Shown here piece by piece: positions 1-8,526 of a stretch of 64,000 bases of DNA. Both the position numbers and the translations under genes were made by a program. This DNA is from Cytobacillus depressus. GTDB taxonomy: Bacteria; Bacillota; Bacilli; Bacillales; Cytobacillaceae. Position 1 is the first letter of the stretch. Every line of letters starts with the position of its first letter. Under the pieces are notes generated by a model. The model searched no databases. It was not told the origin of the DNA and saw only the letters and a list, made by a program, of their open reading frames with translations. The stretch covers positions 124,001 through 188,000 of the forward strand of contig NZ_WBOS01000006.1 of assembly GCF_008923245.1 (NCBI RefSeq). The letters are read 5' to 3'.

Positions 1-178
1 GAAGCACTCATCGAATGGGAAAACTTAAGAGCCAATAAGGAAAAACGAAATATATGAGGCAAGAATGAAGGAGCTTCGTGACCAGCTAAGCAATTTGCAA
101 GGTGAGAGGAGATTAGGCCGGGAGGAAGGTATAACGATTTGGATGGAAAAGAGAGATGGAAGACATCAAGAATTGTAG
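1..178 (+). pseudogene. C-terminal remnant of an Rpn-family (PD-(D/E)XK) nuclease/putative transposase, frameshifted
   Basis: Frame 1 reads EALIEWENLRANKEKR and then hits a stop at 55-57; frame 2 continues from about base 50 as IYEARMKELRDQL and on to a TAG at 176-178. The two pieces join with one extra base between 48 and 52. The pattern of a helical tail with YEAR..KELRD followed by a basic, Glu-rich coiled end is what I know from the C-terminus of Rpn (recombination-promoting nuclease) proteins, which carry a PD-(D/E)XK nuclease domain. The 5' part lies outside the window, so the catalytic domain cannot be checked. Family call is from recollection of the tail only. Confidence 0.55.
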
Positions 179-224
179 GTCAAATTAATTAGCATAATTC
201 ATACTTATCTTGGAGGGCAAAAAA

Positions 225-329
225 GTGATTACTAAAGCAGATATAATAAATCAACCTCCTTCGGGACAATACAAGGAGATAGGTTTTAATATTGGCACTC
301 ATTTATTGTGTAGTGAGTTAGCGGCATAA
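225..329 (+). CDS. possible small protein, 34 aa
   Basis: A GTG at 225 opens a 34-codon frame ending at TAA 327-329. It is preceded by a strong TGGAGGG (211-217) at correct spacing, which is the main reason to list it. The peptide starts MITKADIINQPPSG and has no membrane segment or recognisable domain. It lies between the Rpn remnant and the secreted protein gene at 368. It could equally be the start of a gene that has since been truncated. Confidence 0.25.
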   Translation: MITKADIINQPPSGQYKEIGFNIGTHLLCSELAA

Positions 330-367
330 GTTTACACGTTAGGGAACACTAAAATGAGGTGTTGTCT

Positions 368-1072
368 ATGAAAAGAAACATTATCTGGCTATTGGTAATT
401 TTTCTTCTTGTTATGCCTAATAATGCTGAGGCAAAAGTAGAAGAATATAAAGTCGTTTCAGAGTTACCTGAAGAAAATATCATCTTATATGCTAAGAAAA
501 AGAATGGATTATTTCAAGATTTCCGTATTCACTTTAAAGGAGAAACATACTTCCGACCTTTTTGGATGAATGTTACAAATCCTACCTATGCTCCAGAGCT
601 ATTTTACGAAGACATAGACAAAGATGGAAAGAAAGAATTAATCATAACTTTAACGAAAGGATCCGGTTCTGGTGTACGAGTTGAAGAAGTTTATGTCTAT
701 AGGTATTCCAACGGATTAATTGATATTCTTGTTGATAATCCTTTAGCAATCATCTATAAAAACGTAAAAACAAAATTAACTTCAGAAAAAGCCGAAATTA
801 TTGTGGGCGACAAAGTATCTATTGTCGATACTAAATCTATAGAACCTTCGCATTTATTTGAGGATATAAGTTTTGGCAGCATTATTGATTATGAAGTAAT
901 TAACAAAAATCTTATGGTCAGAGTAAGCGGTCAAATCACTCCTGCAATGTTTGTTGGAGATTTTATTATAGTTTATGAATACTGTAATAAAATGTATCAA
1001 GCGAAAACAATTGATTTTATACCATATTTTTCAATTGATACAAATCCTTTTTACGGTCCAGTAAAACATTAA
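368..1072 (+). CDS. secreted hypothetical protein with VCBS/FG-GAP-like acidic repeat
   Basis: 234 aa if started at ATG 368, which sits 7 bases after GAGGTG; the in-frame GTG at 359 lacks a site. The first 23 residues form a Sec signal peptide (MKRN then a long hydrophobic run, then NAEAK), so the protein is likely exported. Residues around 75-95 read FYEDIDKDGKKELIIT, the acidic 'D.D.DG..E' calcium-binding-like signature of FG-GAP/VCBS beta-propeller blades. The remainder is beta-rich with no catalytic motif I recognise. Bacilli carry many such lone secreted proteins of unknown role. No operon partner is evident; the next gene starts 144 bases downstream. Confidence 0.6.
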   Translation: MKRNIIWLLVIFLLVMPNNAEAKVEEYKVVSELPEENIILYAKKKNGLFQDFRIHFKGETYFRPFWMNVTNPTYAPELFYEDIDKDGKKELIITLTKGSGSGVRVEEVYVYRYSNGLIDILVDNPLAIIYKNVKTKLTSEKAEIIVGDKVSIVDTKSIEPSHLFEDISFGSIIDYEVINKNLMVRVSGQITPAMFVGDFIIVYEYCNKMYQAKTIDFIPYFSIDTNPFYGPVKH

Positions 1073-1215
1073 GTGAATATTCATCTACCGGGGTGCTTTG
1101 ATCCAAGAAGGATTCATGCAATTTTGTTGAAGTTATTAAACTAGCAGCTTGTTATCGAATTTCCATATTTCTTAGGGACATACCTATTACCCATCAATAT
1201 CTTAGGGGGTTAGCG

Positions 1216-1716
1216 GTGTTGAATGAAATAATTGAAAAAGTGAAAAGAGGACTTAAAGGAATTGAAATCGGATATTTTGATACAGGTCAAAGCTTTGAAG
1301 AGGCAGCGTATTACAACTATTTTAGTGATCCAGATAAGGAAACACGTCGCTATGCGATTGCTGTATTTACAGTGTATTTAGGAAATTGGTATAGCCTTTG
1401 CAGTTTTCCATTTATTAATGCAAAGTCTGATTTGGAAGAGTTTGTTAAAGCATTTATAGAGAATCACCAGCAAATCGAAAAAGACTTCCCTATTATGCAT
1501 GAATATATCATTTCATTTTTAATTAAAATTAAAGAGGAAAATAGTGAAAAGTATACTTACTCGACCTTCGAAATTGCCAATGAACTACACGAGCTTCTAG
1601 AAAGGGAAGTATTAATACCTAAACAATCATATGTAAATAAACGCACACCAATAAAGTATTTCTTGAGAGAAATTAGAGTGAATCCTTTTTTTAAGACTGA
1701 TTTTCTTGAAGAGTAG
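1216..1716 (+). CDS. hypothetical protein, 166 aa
   Basis: GTG 1216 (or TTG 1219) follows a TAGGGGG site at 1203-1209. The product is a soluble, acidic, mainly helical protein with no signal peptide or membrane segment. Aromatic-rich stretches (EEAAYYNYFSDPDKETRRYA) occur near residue 28 and a basic tail near residue 140. I do not recognise a family. Immunity-type proteins of contact-dependent toxins in Bacillota are often of this size and composition, but nothing in the sequence proves that role and no toxin gene is adjacent. Confidence 0.55.
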   Translation: MLNEIIEKVKRGLKGIEIGYFDTGQSFEEAAYYNYFSDPDKETRRYAIAVFTVYLGNWYSLCSFPFINAKSDLEEFVKAFIENHQQIEKDFPIMHEYIISFLIKIKEENSEKYTYSTFEIANELHELLEREVLIPKQSYVNKRTPIKYFLREIRVNPFFKTDFLEE

Positions 1717-1831
1717 TGTAAAAGGTAAACTTACAATATACGAAGTTTATGATTTGAAGGATATAATCCGTATTAAAAAATGCGAGTTTAACTAAAAAGT
1801 ATGACAATTAATGATAAAAGGGGGGAGAAAT

Positions 1832-2335
1832 TTGAGCAAAAAACAGAAAACTATTTTTGTTATTTCGTTATCAGTAAACGCACTTTTGATAGTTTGTTTG
1901 GTTATTGGTTACCTGAAAATTAGCTTAGTTCATAAAGAGTTATTCTACTCAGAGGTACAATATAAACTAGTTGAACTTGATGGTTTAATAGAGCACCAAA
2001 AAAAGGATGATTGGTCCGAACCCAATTTAGTTACGACCCAATTAGGCGATGTTTTAAACGGATTAGAGGTTGCAACGAATAGTGGTAAATACTCAGGCTG
2101 GCTTTCAAACGATGAACGGATGACTATGGAGCGTCTGAATGCTGCATTAAGACAATACCCTCATGATGAATTGTATAGGTTTAGTGTATTAACCCAGAGT
2201 GACAAAGATAGTTTTGAAGATTTACAAGCATACCTTCAAAATATAGGCTTTGGAATGAATATGACAATCAGTAACGATTGGAAGACCTTTATCAATAAGT
2301 CAAAAAAACTGCTGGTTCTTTTCGAATATAATTAA
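1832..2335 (+). CDS. single-pass membrane-anchored hypothetical protein
   Basis: I place the start at TTG 1832 because AAAGGGGGGAG lies directly before it; the upstream ATG at 1811 would put that site inside the gene. The 167-aa product has a short basic N-terminus (MSKKQK), one transmembrane helix at about residues 7-28, and an extracytoplasmic domain of about 135 residues that is helical and charged. No known domain is recognised. It is followed by a good terminator at 2369-2397, so it ends a transcript. Its function is unknown. Confidence 0.55.
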   Translation: MSKKQKTIFVISLSVNALLIVCLVIGYLKISLVHKELFYSEVQYKLVELDGLIEHQKKDDWSEPNLVTTQLGDVLNGLEVATNSGKYSGWLSNDERMTMERLNAALRQYPHDELYRFSVLTQSDKDSFEDLQAYLQNIGFGMNMTISNDWKTFINKSKKLLVLFEYN

Positions 2336-2368
2336 GATGCTAATTACAATGTTATTTTTTTTAGAAAT

Positions 2369-2397
2369 AAAAGGAGTGCGAAATGCATTCCTTTTTT
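2369..2397 (+). terminator. Rho-independent terminator
   Basis: AAGGAGTGC pairs with GCATTCCTT (one G-T pair) around a 5-base loop and is followed by a run of T at 2392-2397. It ends transcription of the gene at 1832-2335. Confidence 0.75.
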
Positions 2398-2530
2398 CCT
2401 GTTATTAGATTGAGGGTCGCCCCTAATAAGTTTGACCCTAACTACTGTTATTATTGCTTCCTTAAGGCAAGTTGGTGTTATTAAAATATGTATAGTAAAA
2501 TTTACATAAAAATAATTTATCGCAGACTAA

Positions 2531-2680
2531 CGGGCTGTAAGACTCCCACTTCAAGAAGTTGATAAAGCAAAAACTTCTAAGTGGGAGATCCAACAGCCCG
2601 TAAAGGCCCGACGACGGACAGGATGTCCTAGTCAGGCGAAAGCCACAGGACGTGGCGCGACTTGAGCGTGATAAGTTCAA
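2531..2680 (+). mobile_element. structured right-end remnant resembling an IS200/IS605-type element (omega/reRNA-like)
   Basis: The segment is a chain of perfect hairpins. CGGGCTGT (2531-2538) pairs with ACAGCCCG (2593-2600), enclosing CTCCCACTT/AAGTGGGAG and AGAAGTT/AACTTCT. Then come GGACA/TGTCC (2616-2628), GGC-GAAA-GCC (2635-2644) and GCCAC/GTGGC (2642-2656). About 20 bases after the last hairpin lies TTCAA (2676-2680). A subterminal hairpin followed by a TCAA-like cleavage site is known for the right end of IS605-family elements, where the guide RNA of TnpB is also encoded. No tnpA or tnpB gene is present, so this would be an internally deleted copy. The assignment is inference. Confidence 0.45.
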
Positions 2681-2684
2681 CTAA

Positions 2685-2720
2685 CATTCAGTGGGGGATG
2701 AAAGAAAACCCCACTGAATG
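2685..2720. repeat. perfect 12-bp inverted repeat
   Basis: CATTCAGTGGGG (2685-2696) and CCCCACTGAATG (2709-2720) form a perfect 12-bp stem with a 12-base loop, immediately after the TTCAA end of the structured element. There is no T-run, so it is not a classical terminator. It may be flanking target sequence of the element or a processing hairpin. Confidence 0.6.
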
Positions 2721-2809
2721 AAGTTTCACTTTATTAAATGGAAATCTGTGAGGATTTTTGTTTGAGAACATTATGGCCATACTGCGAAGGAACGATCAAA
2801 TCAGATCCT

Positions 2810-2863
2810 ATGGTTGATATATATTTAAGCAAAGCTAAACAGAAGAAAGAAGATTATAAATGA
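2810..2863 (+). pseudogene. short duplicated fragment of the ydeI N-terminus
   Basis: A 17-codon frame reads MVDIYLSKAKQKKEDYK and stops at 2861-2863. It parallels residues around 8-20 of the next gene (VDEFLSKAKKWKEEYGK). This looks like the relic of a tandem duplicate, or of a truncated paralog, directly upstream of the intact copy. The match is short, so chance is not excluded. Confidence 0.35.
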
Positions 2864-2874
2864 GGTGTTCTTTT

Positions 2875-3468
2875 ATGACAAAAAGTACAATGAATCCCAA
2901 GGTTGATGAATTTTTAAGTAAAGCGAAAAAGTGGAAGGAAGAATATGGGAAGTTGAGAAATATCGTTCTTGACTGTGAGCTGACCGAAGAATTTAAGTGG
3001 ATGCATCCTTGTTACACGTTCGAGAAAAAAAACATCGTTTTAATACATGGATTTAAAGAATATTGTGCGCTTCTGTTTCACAAAGGTGCCTTGTTAAAGG
3101 ATGCCCATGGGATTCTTATCCAACAAACGGAGAATGTACAGGCAGCCCGCCAGATTCGGTTCACCAATGTTCAAGAAATAGTTGAAATGGAAAGCATATT
3201 GAAAGCCTATATTAATGAGGCTATTGAAGTGGAAAAGGCTGGTTTGGAAGTGAATTTTAAAAAGAATACAGAAGTCACCATTCCAGAAGAACTTCAAAAT
3301 AAATTCGATGAAATGCCTGCCTTGAAAACTGCTTTTGAAGCATTGACCCCTGGGCGGCAAAGAGCATACATTCTTTATTTTTCTCAAGCCAAACAATCCA
3401 AAACCCGAGAGTCAAGAATTGAAAAATATATGCAGCATATTCTTGATGGAAAGGGATTAAATGATTAG
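2875..3468 (+). CDS. ydeI: YdeI-family protein (DUF1801 plus OmdA-like C-terminus)
   Basis: 197 aa from ATG 2875, chosen because GAGGTG (2861-2866) is at the right distance; the ATG at 2860 is too close. The N-terminal two thirds match the DUF1801/YdhG fold (FKWMHPCYTFEKKNIVLIHG, then LLFHKGALL), and the C-terminal part has the conserved ALTPGRQRAYILYFSQAKQS motif of YdeI/OmpD-associated proteins. The length equals that of B. subtilis YdeI as I recall it. The biochemical role of the family is unresolved; an iron or stress link has been suggested from fold similarity. The gene is monocistronic by spacing. Confidence 0.85.
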   Translation: MTKSTMNPKVDEFLSKAKKWKEEYGKLRNIVLDCELTEEFKWMHPCYTFEKKNIVLIHGFKEYCALLFHKGALLKDAHGILIQQTENVQAARQIRFTNVQEIVEMESILKAYINEAIEVEKAGLEVNFKKNTEVTIPEELQNKFDEMPALKTAFEALTPGRQRAYILYFSQAKQSKTRESRIEKYMQHILDGKGLND

Positions 3469-3541
3469 TACATTTTATTGCAATGTCTATTTAAATCATA
3501 AGCTAACTTAACCGCTTCGCATGATCGTAAGAAAGGTGGTC

Positions 3542-3592
3542 AGCCAAAAATATCCTGGTTTTATTCATAACTAGCATATTTTTGGTTTTTTA
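3542..3592 (+). terminator. probable terminator after ydeI
   Basis: AGCCAAAAATAT (3542-3553) pairs with ATATTTTTGGTT (3576-3587) with one G-T pair, followed by TTTT. The loop is long (22 bases). Confidence 0.5.
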
Positions 3593-3747
3593 ACATTCAA
3601 TATACATATTGCTACAATCAACATTTTTTAGTTGCCAAATACAAGTATCAAAATGGTAGTTTAGCAGAAAAGGGATTTTAAAGAATATTACCGAATAGGT
3701 TGAAAGGAATGAAAAAAAGTCGCTACAGGAAGTACAGGGGGATTTTT

Positions 3748-4245
3748 ATGTTAATAAGAGAGATACATATTGACGATGCAGAGAATTTTATAAATCTTAT
3801 TAAAGATGTTGAAGCTGAAGCTGATTTTATGCTTATGGGCGCTGGTGAAAGAAAAACCACTCCTGAACAGCAACGGAAACAATTAGAACGTATGGAACAT
3901 CAAAGTAACTCAACCATATTTGTTGCAGAAGAAGAGGGGAAGTTAGTAGGTTACTTGATAGCTATAGGTGGAAGTGCTAGGAGAACGCAACATTCCGCTT
4001 ATCTTGTTATTGGAATATTAGAGAATTTCAGAGGTAAAGGGATTGGGACCGCCTTGTTTCAGAATTTGGAAAAATGGGCAATGAATCATAATATTTCACG
4101 ATTGGAACTTACAACAGTCACTCAAAATGAAGCGGGTGTAGCGCTGTATAAGAAGATTGGATTTGAAATAGAGGGGACAAAAAGAAACTCACTTATTATA
4201 GATGGCAAACCTTATGATGAGTATTTTATGGCAAAATTATTATGA
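3748..4245 (+). CDS. GNAT-family N-acetyltransferase
   Basis: 165 aa from ATG 3748, which follows AGGGGGA (3736-3742); longer in-frame starts lack a site. The core motif A of the GNAT fold is visible as VIGILENFRGKGIGTALFQNL (acetyl-CoA pyrophosphate loop, R/Q-x-x-G-x-G/A), and motif B as VALYKKIGFEIEGTKR. The opening MLIREIHIDDAENFINLIK is typical of the family. It would transfer acetyl from acetyl-CoA to an unknown amine in the cytoplasm. A second GNAT gene follows 15 bases downstream, so the two are probably co-transcribed. Confidence 0.85.
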   Translation: MLIREIHIDDAENFINLIKDVEAEADFMLMGAGERKTTPEQQRKQLERMEHQSNSTIFVAEEEGKLVGYLIAIGGSARRTQHSAYLVIGILENFRGKGIGTALFQNLEKWAMNHNISRLELTTVTQNEAGVALYKKIGFEIEGTKRNSLIIDGKPYDEYFMAKLL

Positions 4246-4260
4246 GTTAGAGGTGATTTA

Positions 4261-4854
4261 ATGGAGATTGAAAAAATATTTGGCAATTTACCTACATTAG
4301 AAACAGAACGTTTGTTATTAAGAAAAATAACATTAGAAGATGTTGAAGATATGTATTCCTATTGTTCAAATGAAGAAGTATCTAAATATGTTACTTGGGA
4401 TACACATCAAAAATTATCAGATACTAAAGAGTTTGTTGAATTTGCACTAAACCAATATGAGAATAGAAAAGTTGCTCCTTGGGGGATTGAGTATAAAGAA
4501 AATGAAAAGTTGATCGGAACGATTGACTTTGTTTCGTGGCAAGTACAACACAATGTTGCTGAAATCGGATATATCATTTCTCAAGATTATTGGGGAAAGG
4601 GGATTGCAACTGAAGCAGCAACTGAAGTGATTCAATTTGGCTTTAATCATATGAATTTGGTTCGTATTCAAGCAAGGTGTTTTGTAGAAAATATCGGTTC
4701 AGAACGAGTAATGAAAAAAACAGGAATGTCTTTTGAAGGGATTCATAGAAAAGGGATGTTTATAAAGGGAAAGCATCAAGATTTAAAAATGTACTCTATA
4801 TTAAAAGAGGAGTTTTCCGCTATTCATAAACCAAAAACAGGAAATGGGCTGTAA
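4261..4854 (+). CDS. GNAT acetyltransferase, RimJ/RimL type
   Basis: 197 aa. The start ATG 4261 follows AGAGGTG. The sequence has the RimJ/RimL layout: LETERLLLRKITLEDVEDMY near residue 13, the middle strand AEIGYIISQDYWGKGIATEA (acetyl-CoA loop), and the family motif VENIGSERVMKKTGMSFEG. Related proteins acetylate ribosomal protein N-termini or small molecules; the substrate here is unknown. It lies 15 bases after another GNAT gene and 71 bases before a broken phosphotransferase, an arrangement often seen for small-molecule modification genes in Bacillus accessory DNA. Confidence 0.85.
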   Translation: MEIEKIFGNLPTLETERLLLRKITLEDVEDMYSYCSNEEVSKYVTWDTHQKLSDTKEFVEFALNQYENRKVAPWGIEYKENEKLIGTIDFVSWQVQHNVAEIGYIISQDYWGKGIATEAATEVIQFGFNHMNLVRIQARCFVENIGSERVMKKTGMSFEGIHRKGMFIKGKHQDLKMYSILKEEFSAIHKPKTGNGL

Positions 4855-4925
4855 TGATTAAGCAGCTTACATCTTGGTTGAAATTTAGTATGTGGTAGAA
4901 CAAAGCGAACTGAAAGAGGCATAAT

Positions 4926-5787
4926 ATGGACATTCATAAGATAATGAAAGAATTAAATAATAAAGAAATCATTCACACAAGTGCCGTCGAGTATGAACAA
5001 TTAAAGGGGGGTACCGTTAGTGAATTGTATCTTCTGTACGAATGGTGGGGCAAGATATGTCGTTAAGTCGAATGAACCGCAAGTTCTGCAATCTGAGGCG
5101 AATTTTCTTACTAGTTACAAGGACTTAGATTTATTACCGCGTCTTCTCTATGTTGAACCATCAAATCATTATATGGTTTATACATTCATACCTGGTTCTA
5201 CAAAGTATGTAAAACAAAATAAACAGGAAGTGCTAAAGACACTTGTGCAAGGACTGATTAACCATTACAAGGCCGTACCTAATAATATTGGTTGGGGATG
5301 GGCAGATGAATTAACAGCTTCTTGGCAAAGTTTCCTTTTGGATCGAATGATGGAAGCAAATAAGATTTTAGGTCCATATTTAGAAAAAGACGATTATCCC
5401 TTTATGTTAAACCTTGTTAAAAGTTCAAAAATGAATAGTACCGATAAAGAGCCCTTTTTATTGCATGGGGATTGTGGAGTGCACAATTTCATCTTTAATA
5501 ATGGCCAATTAAGTGGTGTGATTGACCCGACTCCTGTGATCGGAGACCCCCTTTATGATTTAATTTATGCATTTTGTTCTTCCCCGGATGATTTAACGAA
5601 AGAAACGATCATTTCAGCAGCGAGTCACTTACGAATTAATGAAAGCATAAGTGAACGATTGTTATATGAGGAAGTCCTTATTGGATTATTTCTTAGGATA
5701 GCAACCTGTATTAGACATCATCCGCGTGATTTAGATGGCTACCTGAAAGAATGGAACTACTGGAAAGATATAATAAAAGAAACATAA
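4926..5787 (+). pseudogene. aminoglycoside-phosphotransferase-family gene with a single-base frameshift
   Basis: ATG 4926 follows AGAGGC and opens MDIHKIMKELNNKEIIH through SELYLLYE, then runs into TAA near 5066. The remainder continues in another frame from about 5041 as GGARYVVKSNEPQVLQSEA. Dropping one base near 5040 restores a continuous protein of about 286 aa. The 3' frame keeps the kinase catalytic loop LLHGDCGVHNFIF and the metal-binding GVIDPTPVIGDP, so the active site is intact but separated from its N-lobe start. The substrate of this APH subfamily is unknown. Either a recent inactivating mutation or a sequencing error explains the break. Confidence 0.8.
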
Positions 5788-5979
5788 AAACTACTTAGCT
5801 TGAAGAATATGAGATCGCGATGGCAGTCCTTCCTATTTTCATATAAAGATCTCGTGTATTATGGAATTATTAACCCAGCAGATTGATAGATTAGTCTGCT
5901 TATACGTAATCGTTCCGTTTTCACGTTGGAAAATTTCATCATTAAATGTTTGCTAATCATACATAAGGAGGACGGCAAA

Positions 5980-6210
5980 ATGTTTCATAATAACTATAAA
6001 TCTAAACAAAATAGTAGGGCAGAGATATTAATGGCTGGTCAAGCGCTCTCATTTAAACTTGACGAAAGTGAAACAGTTACACTAATGGAGAAATTAGAAG
6101 AAGTATCATACGACTTTAAAAAGTTGGATGCTATAAAGTTATTTCATCCAGATGGGAGATTAAAATCAATTATTAATCCGTTACAAATATCAAGAATTTG
6201 GTTTTCTTGA
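5980..6210 (+). CDS. small hypothetical protein, 76 aa
   Basis: ATG 5980 is preceded by a textbook AAGGAGGA (5965-5972), which decides the start over an upstream TTG. The product is soluble, begins MFHNNYKSKQNSRAEILMAG and contains a charged helix (ESETVTLMEKLEEVSYDF). No family is recognised. The strong ribosome binding site argues that it is translated. It stands alone between the broken phosphotransferase and a small membrane protein 57 bases further on. Confidence 0.5.
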   Translation: MFHNNYKSKQNSRAEILMAGQALSFKLDESETVTLMEKLEEVSYDFKKLDAIKLFHPDGRLKSIINPLQISRIWFS

Positions 6211-6266
6211 AAAAGTGCTCTTATTTCACTAAGGGGCTACGTTAGAACATCATTGAAGGGAACATT

Positions 6267-6494
6267 TTGAAGTGGATAGTTAATAAAAATAAGAAAACGA
6301 TATTGTTTGTAATCTTATTTATTTTTTTCATTGCTGATATTAAATATGAAGGATTAGTCTTCCGAAGATTACTAGCATCTGTACAGTCATATTTAGCTGA
6401 TATTTTATTGGATAGCTCTTATACAGATTATTTCGTAGCAAGATATCGGTTTATTCTTACTATATATTTGGCTGGACTTGCCGCACTTGCTTAA
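6267..6494 (+). CDS. small membrane protein, 75 aa
   Basis: TTG 6267 follows GAAGGGA (6254-6260). The product has a basic start (MKWIVNKNKK), a transmembrane helix at about residues 11-26 and a second hydrophobic stretch at the C-terminus (FILTIYLAGLAALA). No domain is recognised. The last residues end abruptly in a hydrophobic segment, so it may be a truncated gene rather than a complete small protein. Confidence 0.4.
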   Translation: MKWIVNKNKKTILFVILFIFFIADIKYEGLVFRRLLASVQSYLADILLDSSYTDYFVARYRFILTIYLAGLAALA

Positions 6495-6695
6495 GAATTT
6501 GATCATTTTTCGGGATGCTTTTGAAGAGGACTAGCCTGTAAAAGTTGGCTAATGAAAGATGAGTATGAAGCTTGTTATCAAGAATAATCATCTTGGTCGA
6601 ACGAAACAGGTTGCTTGAGTTATAAGAATGGAAAATAAAACATTAAAAAATGCTAATAGTAAATTAGATGAAAATGTATTAAAATAGCTTCCTAG

Positions 6696-6903
6696 TAAAC
6701 TGAGTGAGCTCCATAATAACGGCCACATCGGCGAATGTTTCGAAAGGAACTGTCCGTTATCGATGTTCTAAAGGCCATTTCAGGGATTAGCCCGAGAGGA
6801 AGTGTCCGTTACCAAAGTTATAATGGACACTTCGTCAACTTGCCTGAAGTGAAATGTCCATTATCAGTGCGACAATCATTCCTACAACCCACATTAAAAA
6901 TTC
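6696..6903. repeat. degenerate tandem array, 52-bp period (array B)
   Basis: Three clear units start at 6748, 6800 and 6852, each with AAnTGTCCrTTAyC, exactly 52 bp apart without indels; a weaker fourth unit precedes them. An ungapped comparison by eye of 6748-6799 with 6800-6851 gives 34 of 52 identical positions. Inside the second unit AAGTGTCCGTTA faces TAATGGACACTT as a near-perfect hairpin (6800-6831). The array fills the gap before the lrp-type gene. The period is not a multiple of three, so it is not a coding repeat. Confidence 0.75.
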
Positions 6904-6906
6904 ACA

Positions 6907-7395
6907 TTACAAATGACCCTCTCCCCGTATCGGCAAAACAGTAGAATACTTAATTTCCCGTAGTGCCAAGCTCGTTTGAATCCGTGTGATGCCAAGTCCG
7001 TTTAATTTTCTAATAAAGCTTTCAAGCTCCCTGCGGTCTTTGCTTACCACTTTAAGCAGATAATCATATTCTCCCGTTAAGCAGTGACATTCCAACACCT
7101 CTGGCATCAGCCCCAATTCCTTCTCAAGGGCTTCCAGCTTTTCCACATGATGAATATTCGTACTCACAAAAATAAAAGATAATAAATCAAATCCCAATTT
7201 GTCTTGATTTAATATGGCAACGTGATCATTGATATACCCTTCATTTTCCAATCTTTTTATTCTTGTATGGGTAGCAGGCGGAGACAAATTCACTCGTTTC
7301 GCAATTTCAGCATTGCTAATCTGTGCACATTTTTGCAGAATATCTAAAATTTGAATGTCGACGTCATCAAGTATTTTACTTATGATACTTTCCAA
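6907..7395 (-). CDS. Lrp/AsnC-family transcriptional regulator
   Basis: 162 aa with the usual Lrp architecture: an N-terminal helix-turn-helix (DVDIQILDILQKCAQIS, then NAEIAKRVNLSPPATHTRIK) and a C-terminal RAM/AsnC effector domain (HCLTGEYDYLLKVVSKD). Proteins of this family bind DNA as octamer-like assemblies and sense amino acids. The start follows AAGGGGGATAAGG. It is divergent from an EamA-type exporter at 7603 with about 200 bases between, so the likely target is that exporter, as in LysR/Lrp-controlled amino acid efflux pairs. The specific ligand cannot be told from sequence. Confidence 0.88.
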   Translation of the reverse strand: MESIISKILDDVDIQILDILQKCAQISNAEIAKRVNLSPPATHTRIKRLENEGYINDHVAILNQDKLGFDLLSFIFVSTNIHHVEKLEALEKELGLMPEVLECHCLTGEYDYLLKVVSKDRRELESFIRKLNGLGITRIQTSLALREIKYSTVLPIRGEGHL

Positions 7396-7602
7396 TTCCT
7401 TATCCCCCTTAAAGTTCTTCTGAGATTCCGAAAAAAATATCGCGCAAACAAAATAAAATTTTGCAGATTCTATTTTTTGCTTTTGATTTTTTCGTATTTA
7501 TTCAATTATACAGAAATATATACTGAAATGAAGTTAAAAATGTTAAGATTATTTACAAAATAAAAAGTAAATCAAATGTACGGGATAAGGGAGGGAAAGG
7601 AA

Positions 7603-8526
7603 ATGTCGAGTAAGTATTATGGACTGCTGCTTCTAACATGTTTACTATGGGCGGGGAACTTTGTTGTTAGTAAGTCGTTAGTGGAACATGCTACACCGAT
7701 GACTTTGACAACTTTAAGGTGGATCATTGCGGCCGTATGTTTGCTGCCTCTTGTATGGTGGAAGGAAAAAAGGATTTTACCACCACGAAATGCTATTCTT
7801 CCATTGTTCCTCATGGGAATAACAGGTGCTGTGCTATTTAATCTTTTTCAATTTCTAGCATTAGCACACACAACGGCGACAAATGTTGGGTTAATATCGA
7901 CGTTAAATATGATTTCCATTGCTGTGTTTTCAGGTATCTTTTTAAAGGAAAAAATGAATTTGTTACAAGTTTTTTCAATGATTTTCTCACTATTTGGTGT
8001 CGTTCTTGTACTGACAAAAGGAAAAATCAGCTATTTGCTAGGATGGGATTTTAATACTGGAGATTTATGGATGATTGTGGCTGTAGGTGTATGGGGAATA
8101 TATACTGTTTGCAGCAAATGGGCCATGACAAAGACCTCATCCTTAATGTCAGTTTTGTATTCTGCTATTTTTGGTCTGATCATTCTTTTACCAATGAACC
8201 TCACTGATTTTACTATTTCGAATATCAATCCGGCTTTCGTCGGGTCCATCTTGTATACAGGAGTAATCTCAACAGTTCTTTGCATGGTTCTCTGGAATAT
8301 ATGTATTCAAAAATTAGGATCCACTACTTCTGGGATTTTTCTGAATTTTAATCCGGTCTTTACTTCCATCTTAGCTTTTTTTATATTAGGCGAACAGATG
8401 ACTTGGATGCAGGGAATAGGCAGTACTATTGTAATTATAGGCTGTTATTTATTCTCATACTTTAAAGGAAAAGTGAATGCAAAACGAGAAATATTTGTAT
8501 CGAGCAAAGCTTTCAAAGTTAACTAA
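7603..8526 (+). CDS. EamA/DMT-family exporter
   Basis: About 307 aa from ATG 7603, preceded by GGAGGGAAAGG; the ATG at 7576 would bury that site. Ten hydrophobic segments form the two EamA repeats, each opening with the family signature (LLLLTCLLWAGNFVVSKSL and DLWMIVAVGVWGIYTVCSK). DMT transporters of this group export amino acids or metabolites across the cytoplasmic membrane. The divergent Lrp regulator suggests an amino acid or related substrate; this is inference. A weak terminator-like repeat (AAAACCA/TGGTTTTTT, 8534-8572) follows. Confidence 0.85.
   Translation: MSSKYYGLLLLTCLLWAGNFVVSKSLVEHATPMTLTTLRWIIAAVCLLPLVWWKEKRILPPRNAILPLFLMGITGAVLFNLFQFLALAHTTATNVGLISTLNMISIAVFSGIFLKEKMNLLQVFSMIFSLFGVVLVLTKGKISYLLGWDFNTGDLWMIVAVGVWGIYTVCSKWAMTKTSSLMSVLYSAIFGLIILLPMNLTDFTISNINPAFVGSILYTGVISTVLCMVLWNICIQKLGSTTSGIFLNFNPVFTSILAFFILGEQMTWMQGIGSTIVIIGCYLFSYFKGKVNAKREIFVSSKAFKVN

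Noticed and set aside
2685-2720. terminator
   Set aside because: The stem is strong but no run of T follows in either direction.
5877-5902. AGCAGA/TCTGCT hairpin as a terminator
   Set aside because: Only six pairs, no T-run and no intact gene directly upstream.
6627-6687. short peptide frame ending NVLK and similar piece at 12725-12780
   Set aside because: The likeness (NVLK versus AVLK before a stop) is too short to claim a shared relic.
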